Source of the DNA: Watersipora subatra
Taxonomy: Eukaryota; Bryozoa; Gymnolaemata; Cheilostomatida; Watersiporidae
Assembly: GCF_963576615.1 (NCBI RefSeq)
Contig: NC_088711.1
Coordinates: 7,930,869 to 7,994,868 of the forward strand
Reading direction: 5' to 3'
DNA: 64,000 nt
Positions 1 through 13,900 of the stretch are shown here, piece after piece; the first letter of the stretch is position 1; each line of letters starts with the position of its first letter. The position numbers and the translations under genes were made by a program. Under the pieces are notes generated by a model. That model worked only from the letters and a program-made list of their open reading frames with translations. It was not told where the DNA came from and searched no databases.

Positions 1-1433
1 GGTGACGGTTTTTCACTAACATTCAGAACTCAACTAGTGAGTGCAAACCGTGACTCGCTACAGGTCTGGCACAAGTTTCGAGATGAAAAAAGCTTTACCA
101 GCTGAGCGGCGCAAGCGAGCTGTTGGAAAGATATCTCCGAGTTGCAGCAAAGCCACATCACCTAGTGATTGTTGTACAAGTTCTCCCAGCCCGACAATGG
201 AGACCAGCAAATCTACTACGTATGCCTTTATCTCTATTTCGTTTAGTTAGGCTAGAATTGTACTATAAGAAGTAGCAAAGATTTGTGTAAGAACAAAGTA
301 ATGCCATATTTAATTAGTTGGAACACTCAAGAGTATAAATATTCATTATCAATACCTTTTGCTGTTTTAATAAAACCAGCTACTTTCCGAGGCAAAAGGC
401 TCGGCAAGGCAAAGGCTTGTCACTTGACTGCTGAAGTAACACGCTGAAGTAGTCAACAGTAGAAATTGGGCTAGATTTAGTGCATAGATATTACAGTTGG
501 TCTGTCTATTTTTTATTTTTCTAAATTTACATCCTTGTCAAGAATATAGTTTACTCAGTTTCTCAGCAATTGCTTCCCCTAGTAAGCGAATCCACATGAA
601 ATATATAATTTTTGTCGAAATGCCTGAAAAATATTAACGATTTGGGTTAGTGTGCTGAAAAAGATACCAAAATAATTATGAACTGTTTTTTTCTCTTTGG
701 TAGTAAATGAAATAAACCGTTCAATGCGTCGGCTTTGTCGCCGTTTAGGTTAGCTGATATTGGGTATAAGTGGAAGTCATTATGTGCCAACAGAACTCAA
801 TTTGATACTCTTCAAATACTGTCAATAGTCGGAGGTGAAGTAATCAATAGAACAGGCTTCTGTCTAGAAATAGCTTCGAGGAGATCGTATTTATCTTCTC
901 GGAACTTTTACACAAAGTTTGCATTGACCATTAATGCGCTTCACGTATTGTGGCACAGATTATGTTATTTTTCAATAGACACAAGAACGACCTTCCGCCA
1001 GTTTATACATTTGCTTTGTATTCTGCTCTTGATATGGTTTCTAATTAAAACATTTTCTGCAACTCAAAATGAATTCAAGATCAATACTCGAGCCAGTAAC
1101 TAATTAGATAAGGTCCTTTCAATTGTTATCGATCAGGTTTATCATTTGCTCACCTGAACATTAATTTAGTAGAGACCAGGTGATTATTACTGCAATATAT
1201 CGGTTCACTTCTGACTAGTCTTTATATATTATATTGTTTGCTTTCCTTCAGGCTAGCTGCTATCATTCGCAAATCTTCAAAATATTGCAATCACACGAGT
1301 TGGCGTGATTGTTCAAATATATTTTTATCTTCTACAGTAAGTTAGCGTTGTTGTGTGTCAACGAGCAGCTGACGGTCTACATGCTATTTGTTCATTTCTC
1401 ACTGATAAAGGTCAGTTGAATTCTTTCTTATAG
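1..1433. other. Upstream stretch, no supported gene
   Basis: AT-rich sequence presumed to be 5' flank or first intron of the NWD gene. An open frame at about 735-1103 (122 codons, no ATG start) has no recognisable family. Bases 100-250 contain a short frame with HHLVIVVQVLPARQW-like residues, possibly retroelement debris, too short to name. Confidence 0.4.
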
Positions 1434-1996
1434 AATTGAGACGGGAAATTCGAAGTCAAACCAGAACAGTTCTGACCTAGCCGCTTTCTATGAATGCATC
1501 AAACCTGCTGCGAAGGAAATATCTCAACGCGAGGAGACTTTGGACTGTGGTTCACAGAAAGAAACTTTAGACTGTAGTTCACAGAAAGATACTTTAGACT
1601 GTGGTTCACAGAAAGATGCATCAAACAAGCCAATAACTTTTAGCGCATTAGTTCGAAGAAGACAATCGGTAGAACAAGCGGTGAAACAGTTTAAAGGGTC
1701 AAAAATGGAGTCAAAGAAAGACGGGAAGGGCACAGCAAATGACAAGATTGTTGAAGCCTTTGTTAAGTCAGAGATGAAGAAGAACTCTTCCTTTAATGAC
1801 CTCGCTAGAGTCGACAGCGGGACAAGAAGGAATGGGGTTGGCGGAGGTGGTGTCTCTCCAGAGACTGGATGCAGCGAAACAGAACTCATGCTAAAAAATC
1901 CGAAAAAGCTGACAGTGTTTGAAGGGATGCTGACAGATGACTTGCCACCTCTCAACTCTAAAATTGTCAGAATATTTACGAGCTCTACATTCACTG
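1434..1996 (+). CDS. NWD gene, first recognised coding exon
   Basis: The frame is open from an in-frame TGA at 1417-1419; a pyrimidine-rich TAG at 1431-1433 is the likely acceptor. The exon encodes a basic, Ser/Lys-rich segment of about 187 residues with three tandem nine-residue repeats (consensus ETLDCGSQK) and a Gly run. It ends in [11 protein letters not shown], the beginning of the DUF4062-like domain, at donor G/GTAAGT. The tail is well supported by family similarity. The repeat-bearing part has no recognised domain and could be partly 5' UTR if translation starts at the ATG at 1705. Confidence 0.75.
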
Positions 1997-4900
1997 GTAA
2001 GTACACAGTGAGTACACAACTTCTATTTCTAATGTTACAGTGTAATAATTTGGATATCATTGAATTTGCTCATTGCCTTGAATTGTGTAGCATATACTCA
2101 TTTTTAATGTGGAAAATTGATAAATATGTATTACTTGTACAAAAAGATCCATGTGGTGAGATGTAGTATTATAGAAATATAAATCTCAAACGATTGAGAA
2201 TAATCTAATTTTAATAGCTACAAAGTCATGCTCAAAAAGTTTTATAGAATAACAATTTATTTTATTTGATTCGGTACACTAATAGTTGTACAATACGCAG
2301 CTGCTAATGTCAAGGTTTAGAAAACGCTTTGAAAAGTTATGTGGCTCTGGGTGAATCATGAAACCATTGACTGGTATTAACTGAATGCATGTATATATCA
2401 GAAATTCACCATATAGAAGTCAGGTCTGTATATATATTAGTCAGGTCTGTATGTATAATAAGCCAATCTGTATGTATAATAGTCAGATCTGTATGTACAG
2501 TAGTCAGGTCTGTATGTATAATAGTCAGGTATGTATATATAATAGTCAGGTCTGTATATATAATAGTCAGGTCTGGATGTGTAATAGTCAGGTCTGTATG
2601 TATAATAAGTAGGTCTGTATAAGTAAGACTCAGGTCTGTATGTATAATAGTCAGGTCTGTATATATAAGACTCAGATCTGTATGTATAATAGTCAGGTAT
2701 GTATATATAAGAGTTAGGTGTGTATACATAATAGGCAGGTCTGGATGTATAAGTATTACCCAACAAGTTCTGGCGAAACTGTCATTTTGATAAAAGGTTG
2801 GGAAATCTTCATCTGAAGTATTTAGTTCTCTACTACATGCATGGTCTGTTCTTTGCATATCTTATTATGTTTGTGATAGGCCTAGATATCAAATACTTCT
2901 ATTCTTAGGCTTTTATATATGACACTGATTTATATCCTCATTTTGAGTGACAATTTTCGCTAAGCAAGGACTAGGCTACCCTTTGTTTTAAAACCAAGCC
3001 CATGGCATGTTTATATTCTTTAGATGGCCTCATTTTAGTTTATGATCTTTAGAAAAGTGCTCAGCTTCAAGATTTTTTAACCACAATAGATAATATTAAG
3101 CTGATTACGGAAGACCTCGATCGGTTTCCTGACTATTTATAAATGAAATCCCGTAAGATGTAAGAGCTTTTCCTGTTTCTTGGGTACCTTTAAACTTGCT
3201 GCTATACTAGTTGAGTTGTCAGTTATATTCTCTTGTCGTTCTGTTTACAGACACTCAACTAGAAAGAAATGCTCTAATGGCCGATGTCTACCCCAAGATT
3301 AAAGATCACTGTAGAGAAAAACATGGTTTGGAATTTCAGGTATAGTTGTCAAATGATCTTGGATTTTTCTCAATACTCTAATGCATTGTTGCTGACCTTT
3401 GAATTTACCGTTATAATATTCTCTTAAGCTCTGTGTCACGCAAGCCAGTCATTTTATGCTTTATCTTAACTTCAATAGTGTCAAATATGACTTACTCAGT
3501 TAGCCAATAATCTGATTCGCTCCATCGGAGGTCAACATCATGCTCTTCGTGACTGGTTCAATTGAGAGCGTAAGATTTCAGGCTACAGAAAAATTAAATT
3601 ATAGTTTTAAAATTAATTGAAATGATTTAATCAAGTCAGTGACTCTTCAAGCATCAGTCGTTGGCTGCAGTTGCTTTACTCTCACCATCCATGATACTGC
3701 AGTTGACACGGCTCCTGTCATATCAAAGACTCCTGTTATTGGCATTTAGTAAGACTCTTTGTGAATCGAGAGCTCAATTGCATAATCAATTTCTGGAGAC
3801 TCTCTGGTTAACTGAGCTCATAAAGACTTGCAGCTAATTACCTTCTGTGATGAGACATTTGCTATGTGAACAACCTAAATAATATTGATGTTTGATGAAG
3901 ACGACTGGAGGTGATCCGAAGATCATGCCTACATTTTCTCATTTGCTTTAGTCACTCCCATGAGAGACCTAAGGCTTTGTCAACTATCATAATTATAATT
4001 ATATTCTTGGCATTATTGTTCACTCTAAGCATGAACTTTGCATCAGTTGATTGCTTTCGTAGAGTTTTTTATGCTGCGATGAATGTTTGAGCAGTGATCT
4101 ACTGTAAAAGGTTTAAGAGTAATCGGTAAAGGTCTGCAATCGTAACTTTGTTTTAATACTGAACTACATGAATATTGATGCAAGTGTGTTATAAATGCAG
4201 GTAAAATTTCTAGGTAGACAGTAAATACAAAACTTACAAAGCGATTAAAATGATGAAGGACAATGACAATTACAACTTGTCTGTAATTGTCAATATGATA
4301 AATTCAATAAGGCAAGCTGTGAAATCATATATGCTAATTTATGTCATTTTATTACAATTACACAACCAGAATTTTTAAGATATCCTGAAATATATATTTG
4401 TGGCTATAAATTCAACTTTCTTATTTGTACCCTTGAGAGAGTAAGATCAATGGAAACACAGCTTAAGGTTAAGTTGAAAGGCTTTTTGCACTAACTACTA
4501 GACAGTGACATAAAGATGCATAAAAAGACAAACTGGAAAAAAAACGATTTTTAATTTTCAATCGTTCTTGTGACTTTATAATAGCTACAAAAGAAATTAT
4601 ATTATTATTCAGAATTGCGGCTTGACTAGTTTCAGTATTGAGTTAGTAGTTAATGATTTATCTAATGACAAAAGTATGTTATTAAAGCTTGAAGTTTCAG
4701 AAACTTCACTATATGTAACGCAACTGAAGGATAAACTCTGATTAAAGATAGACTCAGATGTAGTGATAAACTCTGATTAAGGATAGTCTCAGATGTAATG
4801 ATAAACTCTGATTAAGAATAGACTCAGAAGTAGTGATAAACTCTGATTAAGGATAGACTCAGGTGTAGTGATAAACTCTGATTAAGGATAGACTCAGATG

Positions 4901-7900
4901 TAGCGATAAACTCTGATTAAGGATAGACTCAGGTGTAGTAATAAACTCTGATTAAGGATAGACTCAGATGTAATGATAAACTCTGATTAAGAATAGACTC
5001 AGATGTAGTGATAAACTCTGATTAAGGATAGACTCAGGTGTAGTGATAAACTCTGATTAAGGATAGACTCAGATGTAGTGATAAACTCTGATTAAGGATA
5101 GACTCAGATGTAGTGATAAACTCTGATTAAGGATAGACTCAGATGTAGTGATAAACTCTGATTAAGGATAGACTCAGATGTAATGATAAACTCTGATTAA
5201 GAATAGACTCAGATGTAGTGATAAACTCTGATTAAGGATAGACTCAGATGTAGTGATAAACTCTGATTAAGGATAGACTCAGATGTAGTGATAAACTCTG
5301 ATTAAGGATAGACTCAGATGTAGTGATAAACTCTGATTAAGGATAGACTCAGGTGTAGTGATAAACTCTGATTAAGGATAGACTCAGATGTAGCGATAAA
5401 CTCCGATTAAGGATAGACTCAGGTGTAGTGATAAACTCTGATTAAGGATAGACTCAGGTGTAGTGATAAACTCTGATTAAGGATAGGCTCAGGTGTAGTG
5501 ATAAACTCTGATTAAGGATAGACTCAGATGTAGCGATAAACTCTGATTAAGGATAGACTCAGATGTAGTGATAAACTCTGATTAAGGATAGACTCAGATG
5601 TAATGATAAACTCTGATTAAGAATAGACTCAGATGTAGTGATAAACTCTGATCAAGGATAGACTCAGATGTAGCGATAAACTCTGATTAAGGATAGACTC
5701 AGGTGTAGTGATAAACTCTGATTAAGGATAGACTCAGGTGTAGTGATAAACTCTGATTAAGGATAGGCTCAGGTGTAGTGATAAACTCTGATTAAGGATA
5801 GACTCAGATGTAGCGATAAACTCTGATTAAGGATAGACTCAGATGTAGTGATAAACTCTGATTAAGGATAGACTCAGATGTAGTGATAAACTCTGATTAA
5901 GGATAGACTACATCAACTCAATTTTAACATTTTTACACATCTTTAATAAAAAAAGACCACAAACTTCTTTGTATTCACTAGGGCATACCGATATATTAGA
6001 GGTAGTGAGCAAGGAAAGACGTGCAAAAGGTAAGAATGGAGTGTGCAGTTACAATCTACATAGCAGTGGACTCATCAAAGACTCTTTGAGGAAATGTACA
6101 GTAAATCATAACTTCATGCTTATTTACGCCTGCTGAAATATCATCACATTTTGAAAACAGTAATCGTTTTCAAATTATTGAGAAGCAGATAAGATTTTCA
6201 CTAAACGCTTGGAGAATTGACACTTTTGGGAGCATTTTTCTTTGAAGTTTGTTTTCATATTCAGATTTTTAAAAAGCAGCTATGTGAAAAAAGTGCTGTG
6301 TGCCCCAAACATAGCTTGATTGCTGGAGTGAAATCAGTTTTATCGTTGGCCTACTTTGCTTGTTACATTTAGCAAACTTTTTAGCATCACCAAAACTGAC
6401 TTATTATTCTGTTCGATGACTTCTAATTAAAAGTTCTTTCATGACATCCAATAAAGACTAATATTTTCTCACTAATGATTATGGCTTGTCACCGGTGATT
6501 GAATCTTCTCCTTTAACTGTAATTAAAGACAATAGACTATTAGAAAAGTCCTAGTTCTCTTGTCTACTATTTCCACTCTGTGGGTGTAACTAGCTCTGTA
6601 GTTATAAACGGTTGTTGTATGTTCTCCTGCAATGAGGTCAGAGGTCAATTTTTACACTAAGTAAATGAATAGATGAACAAAAGTAATAGCGCGCTACTCT
6701 ACAGAGGAATAATAAGCTATGTTAGATGATAAAAACTGTTTCTGAAATAATTTGTATTGTTAAGATGACAGTCTTTACTGTATTCAAATGTCACATCACC
6801 GTTTATAACGGGCCTATTTTAAATATTTTTTTGTTTAAATAACATATTCTGTTAATCATCTTCCTTGCTGCTTGTTATGTATCAGTTGTACATCAGCATT
6901 TCATGATGTCACCGTAAGCGCTTGAAACATGCGGAATTACTTAGGTAAATTTTTAGTTGGAATTATTTTATATCTTTTTTTTCTGTTTATAGGTTGTGGA
7001 CATGCGATGGGGAGTAAGAGACGAGGCTACTGATGATCACATGACTACAGAGCTCTGTATGAATGAAATTAGAAATTGTCAGAGGTTGTCCACCGGCCCA
7101 AACTTTGTTGTGTTCTTAGGTCAAAAATATGGCTATCGTCCAATTCCAACAATTATCGATGGTGAGTCAAACATGACACAGCATCATGGGACTGTCAAAG
7201 GGTAGAAAATTGAGAGTGACTATCAGGTGTATCTTATGTAGAACCATATTTTACATTCTAGAGTATTAGACTTTCATCTGGCAACCATATGTAAAAAAGT
7301 GTGTCAGGCCCCCACTGGCCAACGACCACCTTGATTAAGGGCCATCACAGACCAATGACCACCTTGGTTAGGGATCATCACTAATTAATGGCCATCCTGA
7401 ATATTGATTACGTCTGTCTGACAGCCAATAATGGAAAATTTCTGCTAATTGATAACCACAACTGACCTATGACTGTCACAAACCAATGACTACTGATAAC
7501 CAATGACTACCAAGGCCTAACCAACGCTACTGACCACTGATCATATTTAAAAAGTAAACCTTTGCCTGCTGGCCACCATAATTTGCATATCATTATTAAC
7601 ATGACTTCGCATGTTCTTGTAGGTTAATAGAAGTTATGTTTCTGTGGTTTTAGGAGCAGAATTTAACAAGTTTTTAGACTGTACAAGGCAGTTTGAAGAT
7701 GACCTAAATTTGTTAGAATGCTGGTACAAGGAAGACACCAACACAGTCCCTTCTGTCTTTATTCTTCGTCCAATAAGTACTGTTTATTACAACTTCAACA
7801 ACAAGGTGAGAGACATAGCACAGTATAAAACCATCTTAATTGTAAATATCTCTACTTATAAATATAGAAGCAGTGAGTTAGCCAAACATAGATTAACCAG

Positions 7901-10900
7901 TAAAGCTTGAAACATAAAATACAGTTTTAAATTTAGATTACTCAAATACAGCCGCTGGCTCTTTTGATAAGGTTTTTACACCTTTGTGAAAGTCTTTCAA
8001 AGTTGATGAAGTGTTTCTAAACCTGGGGATGAGAAAATCTTGACACTTAGAAACACTGAGAGCCAGAAAAAAACAGTCTTTAAATAAGGAGTCACCCAGC
8101 CCATCCTAAAACAAAATGGCACATGAGCGAGCTTGTTTCTCCTTTGCAAATAGACTGTGTTACCAGCAATTTTTTTTGTCAAAAAATAGGCAGCTATATT
8201 GACAATTTAAATTGGTGAGCATATTGCCTGCAGAAATTAAGTTTTTCTTCAACCTATATGTATGTATGGCTAGATCTCTAATTACTGTATACTGTAATAT
8301 ATGTTGTACATACAATTTTGTTAAGGTATATAATTTAAAAAATAACTAAATTAAAGAATAATAACCTGACAGTATATCCTAAAGAAATCTGTTACACTAC
8401 CTATTATGAAGATGACAGAACAGGAAGCTCCTGCAGCTTATATTGCTGGGCACATCATGTGTTATAATAGGTGATAGGCCTGCCATTTTTTATGGCTAAC
8501 ATGACAGGAGTATACGAGACTGTGTACCGGCGTATTATAAAAAGTGATACGCTGGCCTATCCACCAATCACAAAATAGTCTGTCCTGCCACCCTTTGTAA
8601 TAAATAGGCTGTATGACAGTCCATTTTTAGGACATACTGAGTCACCAAGGTTTGAACCGCTGACTTTCTGCTCGAAAACTAATATTACAATGCATTGTGT
8701 CTTTGATCAACATAATGAATATAAAAGCAAATGCAATGAAGTTATTAAAATGTTTCAATACAATATGGCATGCCAACTAGTTGGAAATAAAGGGTACCAA
8801 AGTTGTTCATGAACTATAGTAAATGTGCTGGTCTAACTAACATTCACATCATCACATCGCACTCATACAAACGTTGCGCAATGCATTGCTCTACATGTAA
8901 TACTTCAACAGAGAAATGCAAAGCTACAGGAGGGTGATGCCAATGCATGGTGGGATACCATGTGCCAGCTTCAGAAGATCCTTCGCAGAGCCGCTCAAGT
9001 GCTCTTTGCTACCAAGAAGATTGATGAAGAAGGAATGCACAACTACTTCATGTCAGGTCTGATAGCCTTTGCGTAACCATTATTATTACTATTATTGTTA
9101 TTGTAAAAGTTTTTCTTCGCAGCCGTGTGGTGGTAGGTGACTGGTTTTAGTCTGTGTTGAGTCCGGGTCTTAACAAAAGGCCAAAGGATCCAACATCTTC
9201 CTCAATTCCACTAAGAGAGGACCTTCCTCAATATGAGAGCTGTTCCTAAGATGGCTGTCTTCTGTTTAGGCTCAAAAGACATGTTAACTCCTACCTGAAC
9301 ATAGCTGATAACACAGTCTTTAATATAACACTTGACTTTACACAACATAAGATACCTGCAACACATAAAATACCTGTAACACATAACGACACAACGTAAT
9401 AATAATAATAATAATCATTATTATTACTATTATTATTATGCTCCAGTTTTACCAGTTTTGGTAAGTCGTGCTTCCAGAAAGATCTGTCACATAAAACACA
9501 AACATCGTTATTAGGTGAAAGTTACAAAAGCTACAATAAGAAGCTAGTTTAACAAGTTACCGATGTCTGCTAGTACAGGACTGTCTGCTAGTGCAGGACT
9601 GTCTGCTAGTACAGGAATGTCTGCTAGTACAGGACTGTCCGCTAGTACAGGACTGTCCGCTAGTACAAGACTGTCCGCTAGTACAGGACTGTCCGCTAGT
9701 ACAGAACTGTCCGCTAGTACAGGACTGTCCGCTAGTACAAGACTGTCCGCTAGTACAGGACTGTCCGCTAGTACAGGACTGTCCGCTAGTACAGGACTGT
9801 CCGCTAGTGCAGGACTGTCCGCTAGTGCAGGACTGTCCGCTAGTGCAGGACTGTCCGCTAGTGCAGGACTGTCCGCTAGTACAGGACTGTCCGCTAGTAC
9901 AGGACTGTCCGCTAGTACAGGACTGTCCGCTAGTACAGGACTGTCCGCTAGTACAGGACTGTCCGCTAGTACAGGACTGTCCGCTAGTACAGGACTGTCC
10001 GCTAGTACAGGACTGTCCGCTAGTACAGGACTGTCCGCTAGTACAGGACTGTCCGCTAGTACAGGACTGTCCGCTAGTACAGGACTGTCCGCTAGTACAG
10101 GGCTGGTAGTAGAAGGTGTTAGTAGAACCCGTACTTGTGATTAGTAAATCTATTCATTGTTGATTTAACCATCTTTCTTAACTCCGAACTGCTCTGTGAG
10201 AAAACTAATTATTTTCATCAGTAACTGATATGTAAGTTAAGTGGCACATAACATATATCACAAAAATAGCCAATGATATAATGCGTAACATAGCTGATAA
10301 CACAGTCTTTAACATAACACTTGACATTACACAACATAAGATACCTGTAACACATAACAACATAACATAAATGTAACACATTACACACTTGTAATACATA
10401 GCAATACATAACATAATTGTAACACTTTGCACGCCAATAACATATAAAACAACACATAACATAACGCATAATACGCCTGTGACTCATAAAATATATTGAT
10501 AGAGAATGTTTTATTAACCATTTATTCTAGTGACTGAAAGAGAAATTCAGAATGGGATACTGAGAGCCAAGGACACTGCTGACCACACGCTGGCATACAT
10601 CAGAAACATAGACTCCCTCAACGTTTCCGCTCTGAGATTCTCCAAACTATTTGTCGACATAGCCGGCCGGTCAGTAGACGCAGAGGCTCAGCAGCTTCTT
10701 GATAAACTCAGAGACAAGAAGATACCGGCAGCTCTGGCTGAAGAGAACATAGCAAGGTATGAGACATGCCCAGACAGGTCATTACTAATTGTGTAAATGT
10801 CTGCCTAGTAACAGGTCTATGCTAGTTGGGGTTCTATGGCCAACTACATTGAAAGAGTTCAGGTGAATAAGATTAGATAATCACTTACCAGTAATGTGAG

Positions 10901-13900
10901 TCTTACACCAACCAATATCTGTATCACTGGCTATGGTATAGCACTTATAGTGAGATCTCAGTGAGCTCAACAAAGGAGTTGCCTGCCCATTGTGAATGAC
11001 ACCGGTAATGCCAGAGGTTAGGAGAAACGCATTACGTTTCTTAAATTTTTCTATAATATATTGCTAACTAGCTCTGAGCAAACAACTTCTTCCTTTTTGG
11101 ATTGTTCATTCTGCGCACTTAGTAGTGCATCATGCATAGAAAGACCTCGAATCTGAGCATAATGTAATCCGCTAAGACTTGAGGTAATTGCTAACAATTT
11201 GAAATCCTCAAGTTTTTAGCACAATTTTTTAAAGGTCACACTTAAATTGTTATGTTATGTTATGTTCTTAGTAACCATGCAGATACACAAACCATGGGAC
11301 TAAGCCCCAAACTCCAAACTCCATGTAAGGTAATTGCTAAGTAATTAAAAGTGATGATTCGGTGATGATTTTTAGTCATCACCAAATTTTTCTCACTTAT
11401 AAAAAATAATAAAAATGACTAACAACATTGGATTAACAACGTCTAGACCAGGCGTAACAAAATACCTCAAATCTAGACAAAGACTTTAGTACACCGATGT
11501 CCGACGATCCGTGACAAGATATACAGGCACTTGGACTGAATGAGCTAGTTTCGGCTTTGCAGCAGACGGAAAATTAATTTCAAAAACTTTACTCCTACAT
11601 TGAGATAGCTTTGCCAAGAATGCAGAGATCATGTTTGTTTGATCGGCACAATGTAATTAATGCAATAAAAAATTTCGAAAACTCCTTAGAATCAAGCAAG
11701 CAGCAGGTTTTTAATGAATTTACATACGTGTATATTACATAAGTGCTGGTAGGGGTAAAAAGCATTAGCTATGTTGGATTTGCTGCTGCAATCCAGTAAA
11801 ACTGCAATAAAACAATCCAATGCTTTAGCCCTGCTATACTTATTATCTATGATAGGTTCTCTGTTGAGTGGACTGGCAAAGAAGGGCTGGATGTGGAGAC
11901 CCACAAAGAATACCTTGATGAGTTTTGTGACCACTTCTACAATTCTATTCTCAAGTTGGTTGATGACGCTGTCAAGAAGAATGATGAGCTGATGAATGAC
12001 AGAATCTATGCTGACATATTACAGGTGAGTGATATACATGTATATACGTACTTTCTATGACACGCTGTTGAATAAGCAACCTCCTTTACTCACTGCAGGT
12101 TCCATCAAGTTGGCAAATTTTTACAAATAAGCAAAGCTTTTTATCTTCTTATTTCATTTCAGCACCTTCATATGTGCCTCAACCTTGTGAAACTGTTCAA
12201 AGGGAGAGAAGAGATAATCGAGAATGTAACAGAGTACCTCAAAGGTGAGACGGTTTACAAGTTGGGTTCTAAGGATTCTTAGTGTATTTCAGAATGTCAC
12301 AATTGTATTGATGCAATATTCAGGTGTTTAACGATTGACTTGCAACAAAATTCACATTACAGTTATTTGGTATCAAAAGATTCACCATGTCTTACTCTGT
12401 TGTGTTGTAGGTGCAAAATATGTGGGAATGTGATTACAAGCTCTTAAAAGCTCAAAAACGAACAGTTAATCGCAGCCACACGAGACCGCCGTAGTTTGGA
12501 TTCTCTTTCCAAAACGGCTCAAATATGACGTAGCTGTGGTAAATGGTTTCTGTTTGCACTTTCATGCAACCTTATTCGTCGAAATATTTTCACAAATATA
12601 CTTCACGCATTCAATAAAACTATGTATATTGTTCTTACGCGTCTATTTTATTGTCATTGTAATGCTGTCACTTTTAGCAGCGATATCTTATAACTTACCG
12701 TAAAAATTCATTTAATTTTATAACCTTAGCTCGAAGCAGTACATATCATTGATATCATTGATCTATTATACCGGCGATTAACTGTTCGTTTTTGAGCTTT
12801 TAAGAGCTTGTAATCACCTTTCCACATATTTTGCACCTACAACACAACAGAGTAAGACATGGTGAATCTTTTCATATCAAATAACTGTAATGTGAATTTT
12901 GTTGCAAGTCAACCTTTAAAACTTCTACTCAGCAATCAGTAATGACTCTATGAAAAATATTCTCACACCAATGCATGTTTCTTTCTCTAAAATCACTAGA
13001 AAAATGTCAGCAGTTGATATGCAAGTTATAGTAATAAGCCCAATACACAGACCTACTGAGTATATAAGAATCTTTGAGGCTGAACCTTGAAATTTCTCTG
13101 CTTCCATTTGGTCAGCAATTTCACTTTCTCAGAAGTAAAATGAATCTATTTTCTGGCCTCTGTTAAAATTCTAACCGTTTGGATAAAAGACTTGATGATT
13201 GTGTAGAGTTTAACTGTTACCAACACTCTTCCTAAATACCAAATGAGGCACACAGGCTACAGACTATACTCTTTCTTTTATACCTCTGACACAGTTATTA
13301 AGAGAAAATTCTGTTTATCCGCAATATTGCAGGTGGCAACAACACTCCTCTGATCATGTATGGCGAAAGCGGTTGTGGCAAAACCTCACTCCTTGCGAAG
13401 AGTGCCAGTCTGGTAAGTGAACAACAGGAAACAATTTCTCAGTTGAAAAAGACTTCCCCAATGTGGCTAGAGCATATGACACTCAAACAACTGGTTTCAG
13501 CAGTGAACACTATAGCTTAAGTAACACTCAGCATGTTTGTCATCAAGTTTAAAAAATAGACGAGCTGCTTTCGAGTAATTATTTTGAAGGAATTTCTGAT
13601 ATGCTGATTCAGTCAGTGTAAGTTTCCCTAAGCTGGGTGATATCATGCAAACTTATTACATCCAACAGATTAAAAGAGTGAAAAGCTGGTTATATGATTC
13701 ATTGGCAGCAAAAGTAGAGACATAGGCACTAAAATGTAATGTTGCTGTTAGCTGTGTCATATCTCCTCCCTGTTCACTTCCACTGACAACTTATTTCATC
13801 AACCTCCGTTTTACATAATTTAATTAAAATCCAGCTTCATTCCTTTTCATCCAACATTAAGGATTGGTAACCTCTCCTCAGCTGAGTTTGTTGCACCCTA

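Larger units (their letters stand above)
9299..10361. repeat. Duplicated ~75-bp segments flanking a minisatellite
   Basis: Bases 9299-9373 and 10289-10361 are near-identical direct repeats (atagctgataacacagtctt, then acacttgac and acacaacataagatacctg). The 18-bp array lies between them, in NWD intron 5. The segments continue into degenerate cacataac-type simple sequence. Confidence 0.85.

Noticed and set aside
100-250. Fragment of an SGNH-hydrolase-like retroelement domain
   Set aside because: Only about 40 residues in one frame, with stops nearby. Too weak to call.
735-1103. 122-codon + strand frame with a hydrophobic C-terminal part
   Set aside because: No ATG start, no recognised family, AT-rich background. 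Not supported as a gene.
2406-2858. Tyr/Ile/Thr-rich open frames on both strands
   Set aside because: They come from the 21-bp minisatellite. No start context, splice sites or family resemblance.
4730-5909. CRISPR-like regular array
   Set aside because: Units are head-to-tail 35-mers with no unique spacers; this is a eukaryotic minisatellite.
9563-10144. 193-codon open frame of SASTGL repeats and an overlapping frame of CPLVQD repeats
   Set aside because: Both are products of the 18-bp minisatellite, whose unit is divisible by three, inside an NWD intron between phased exons.
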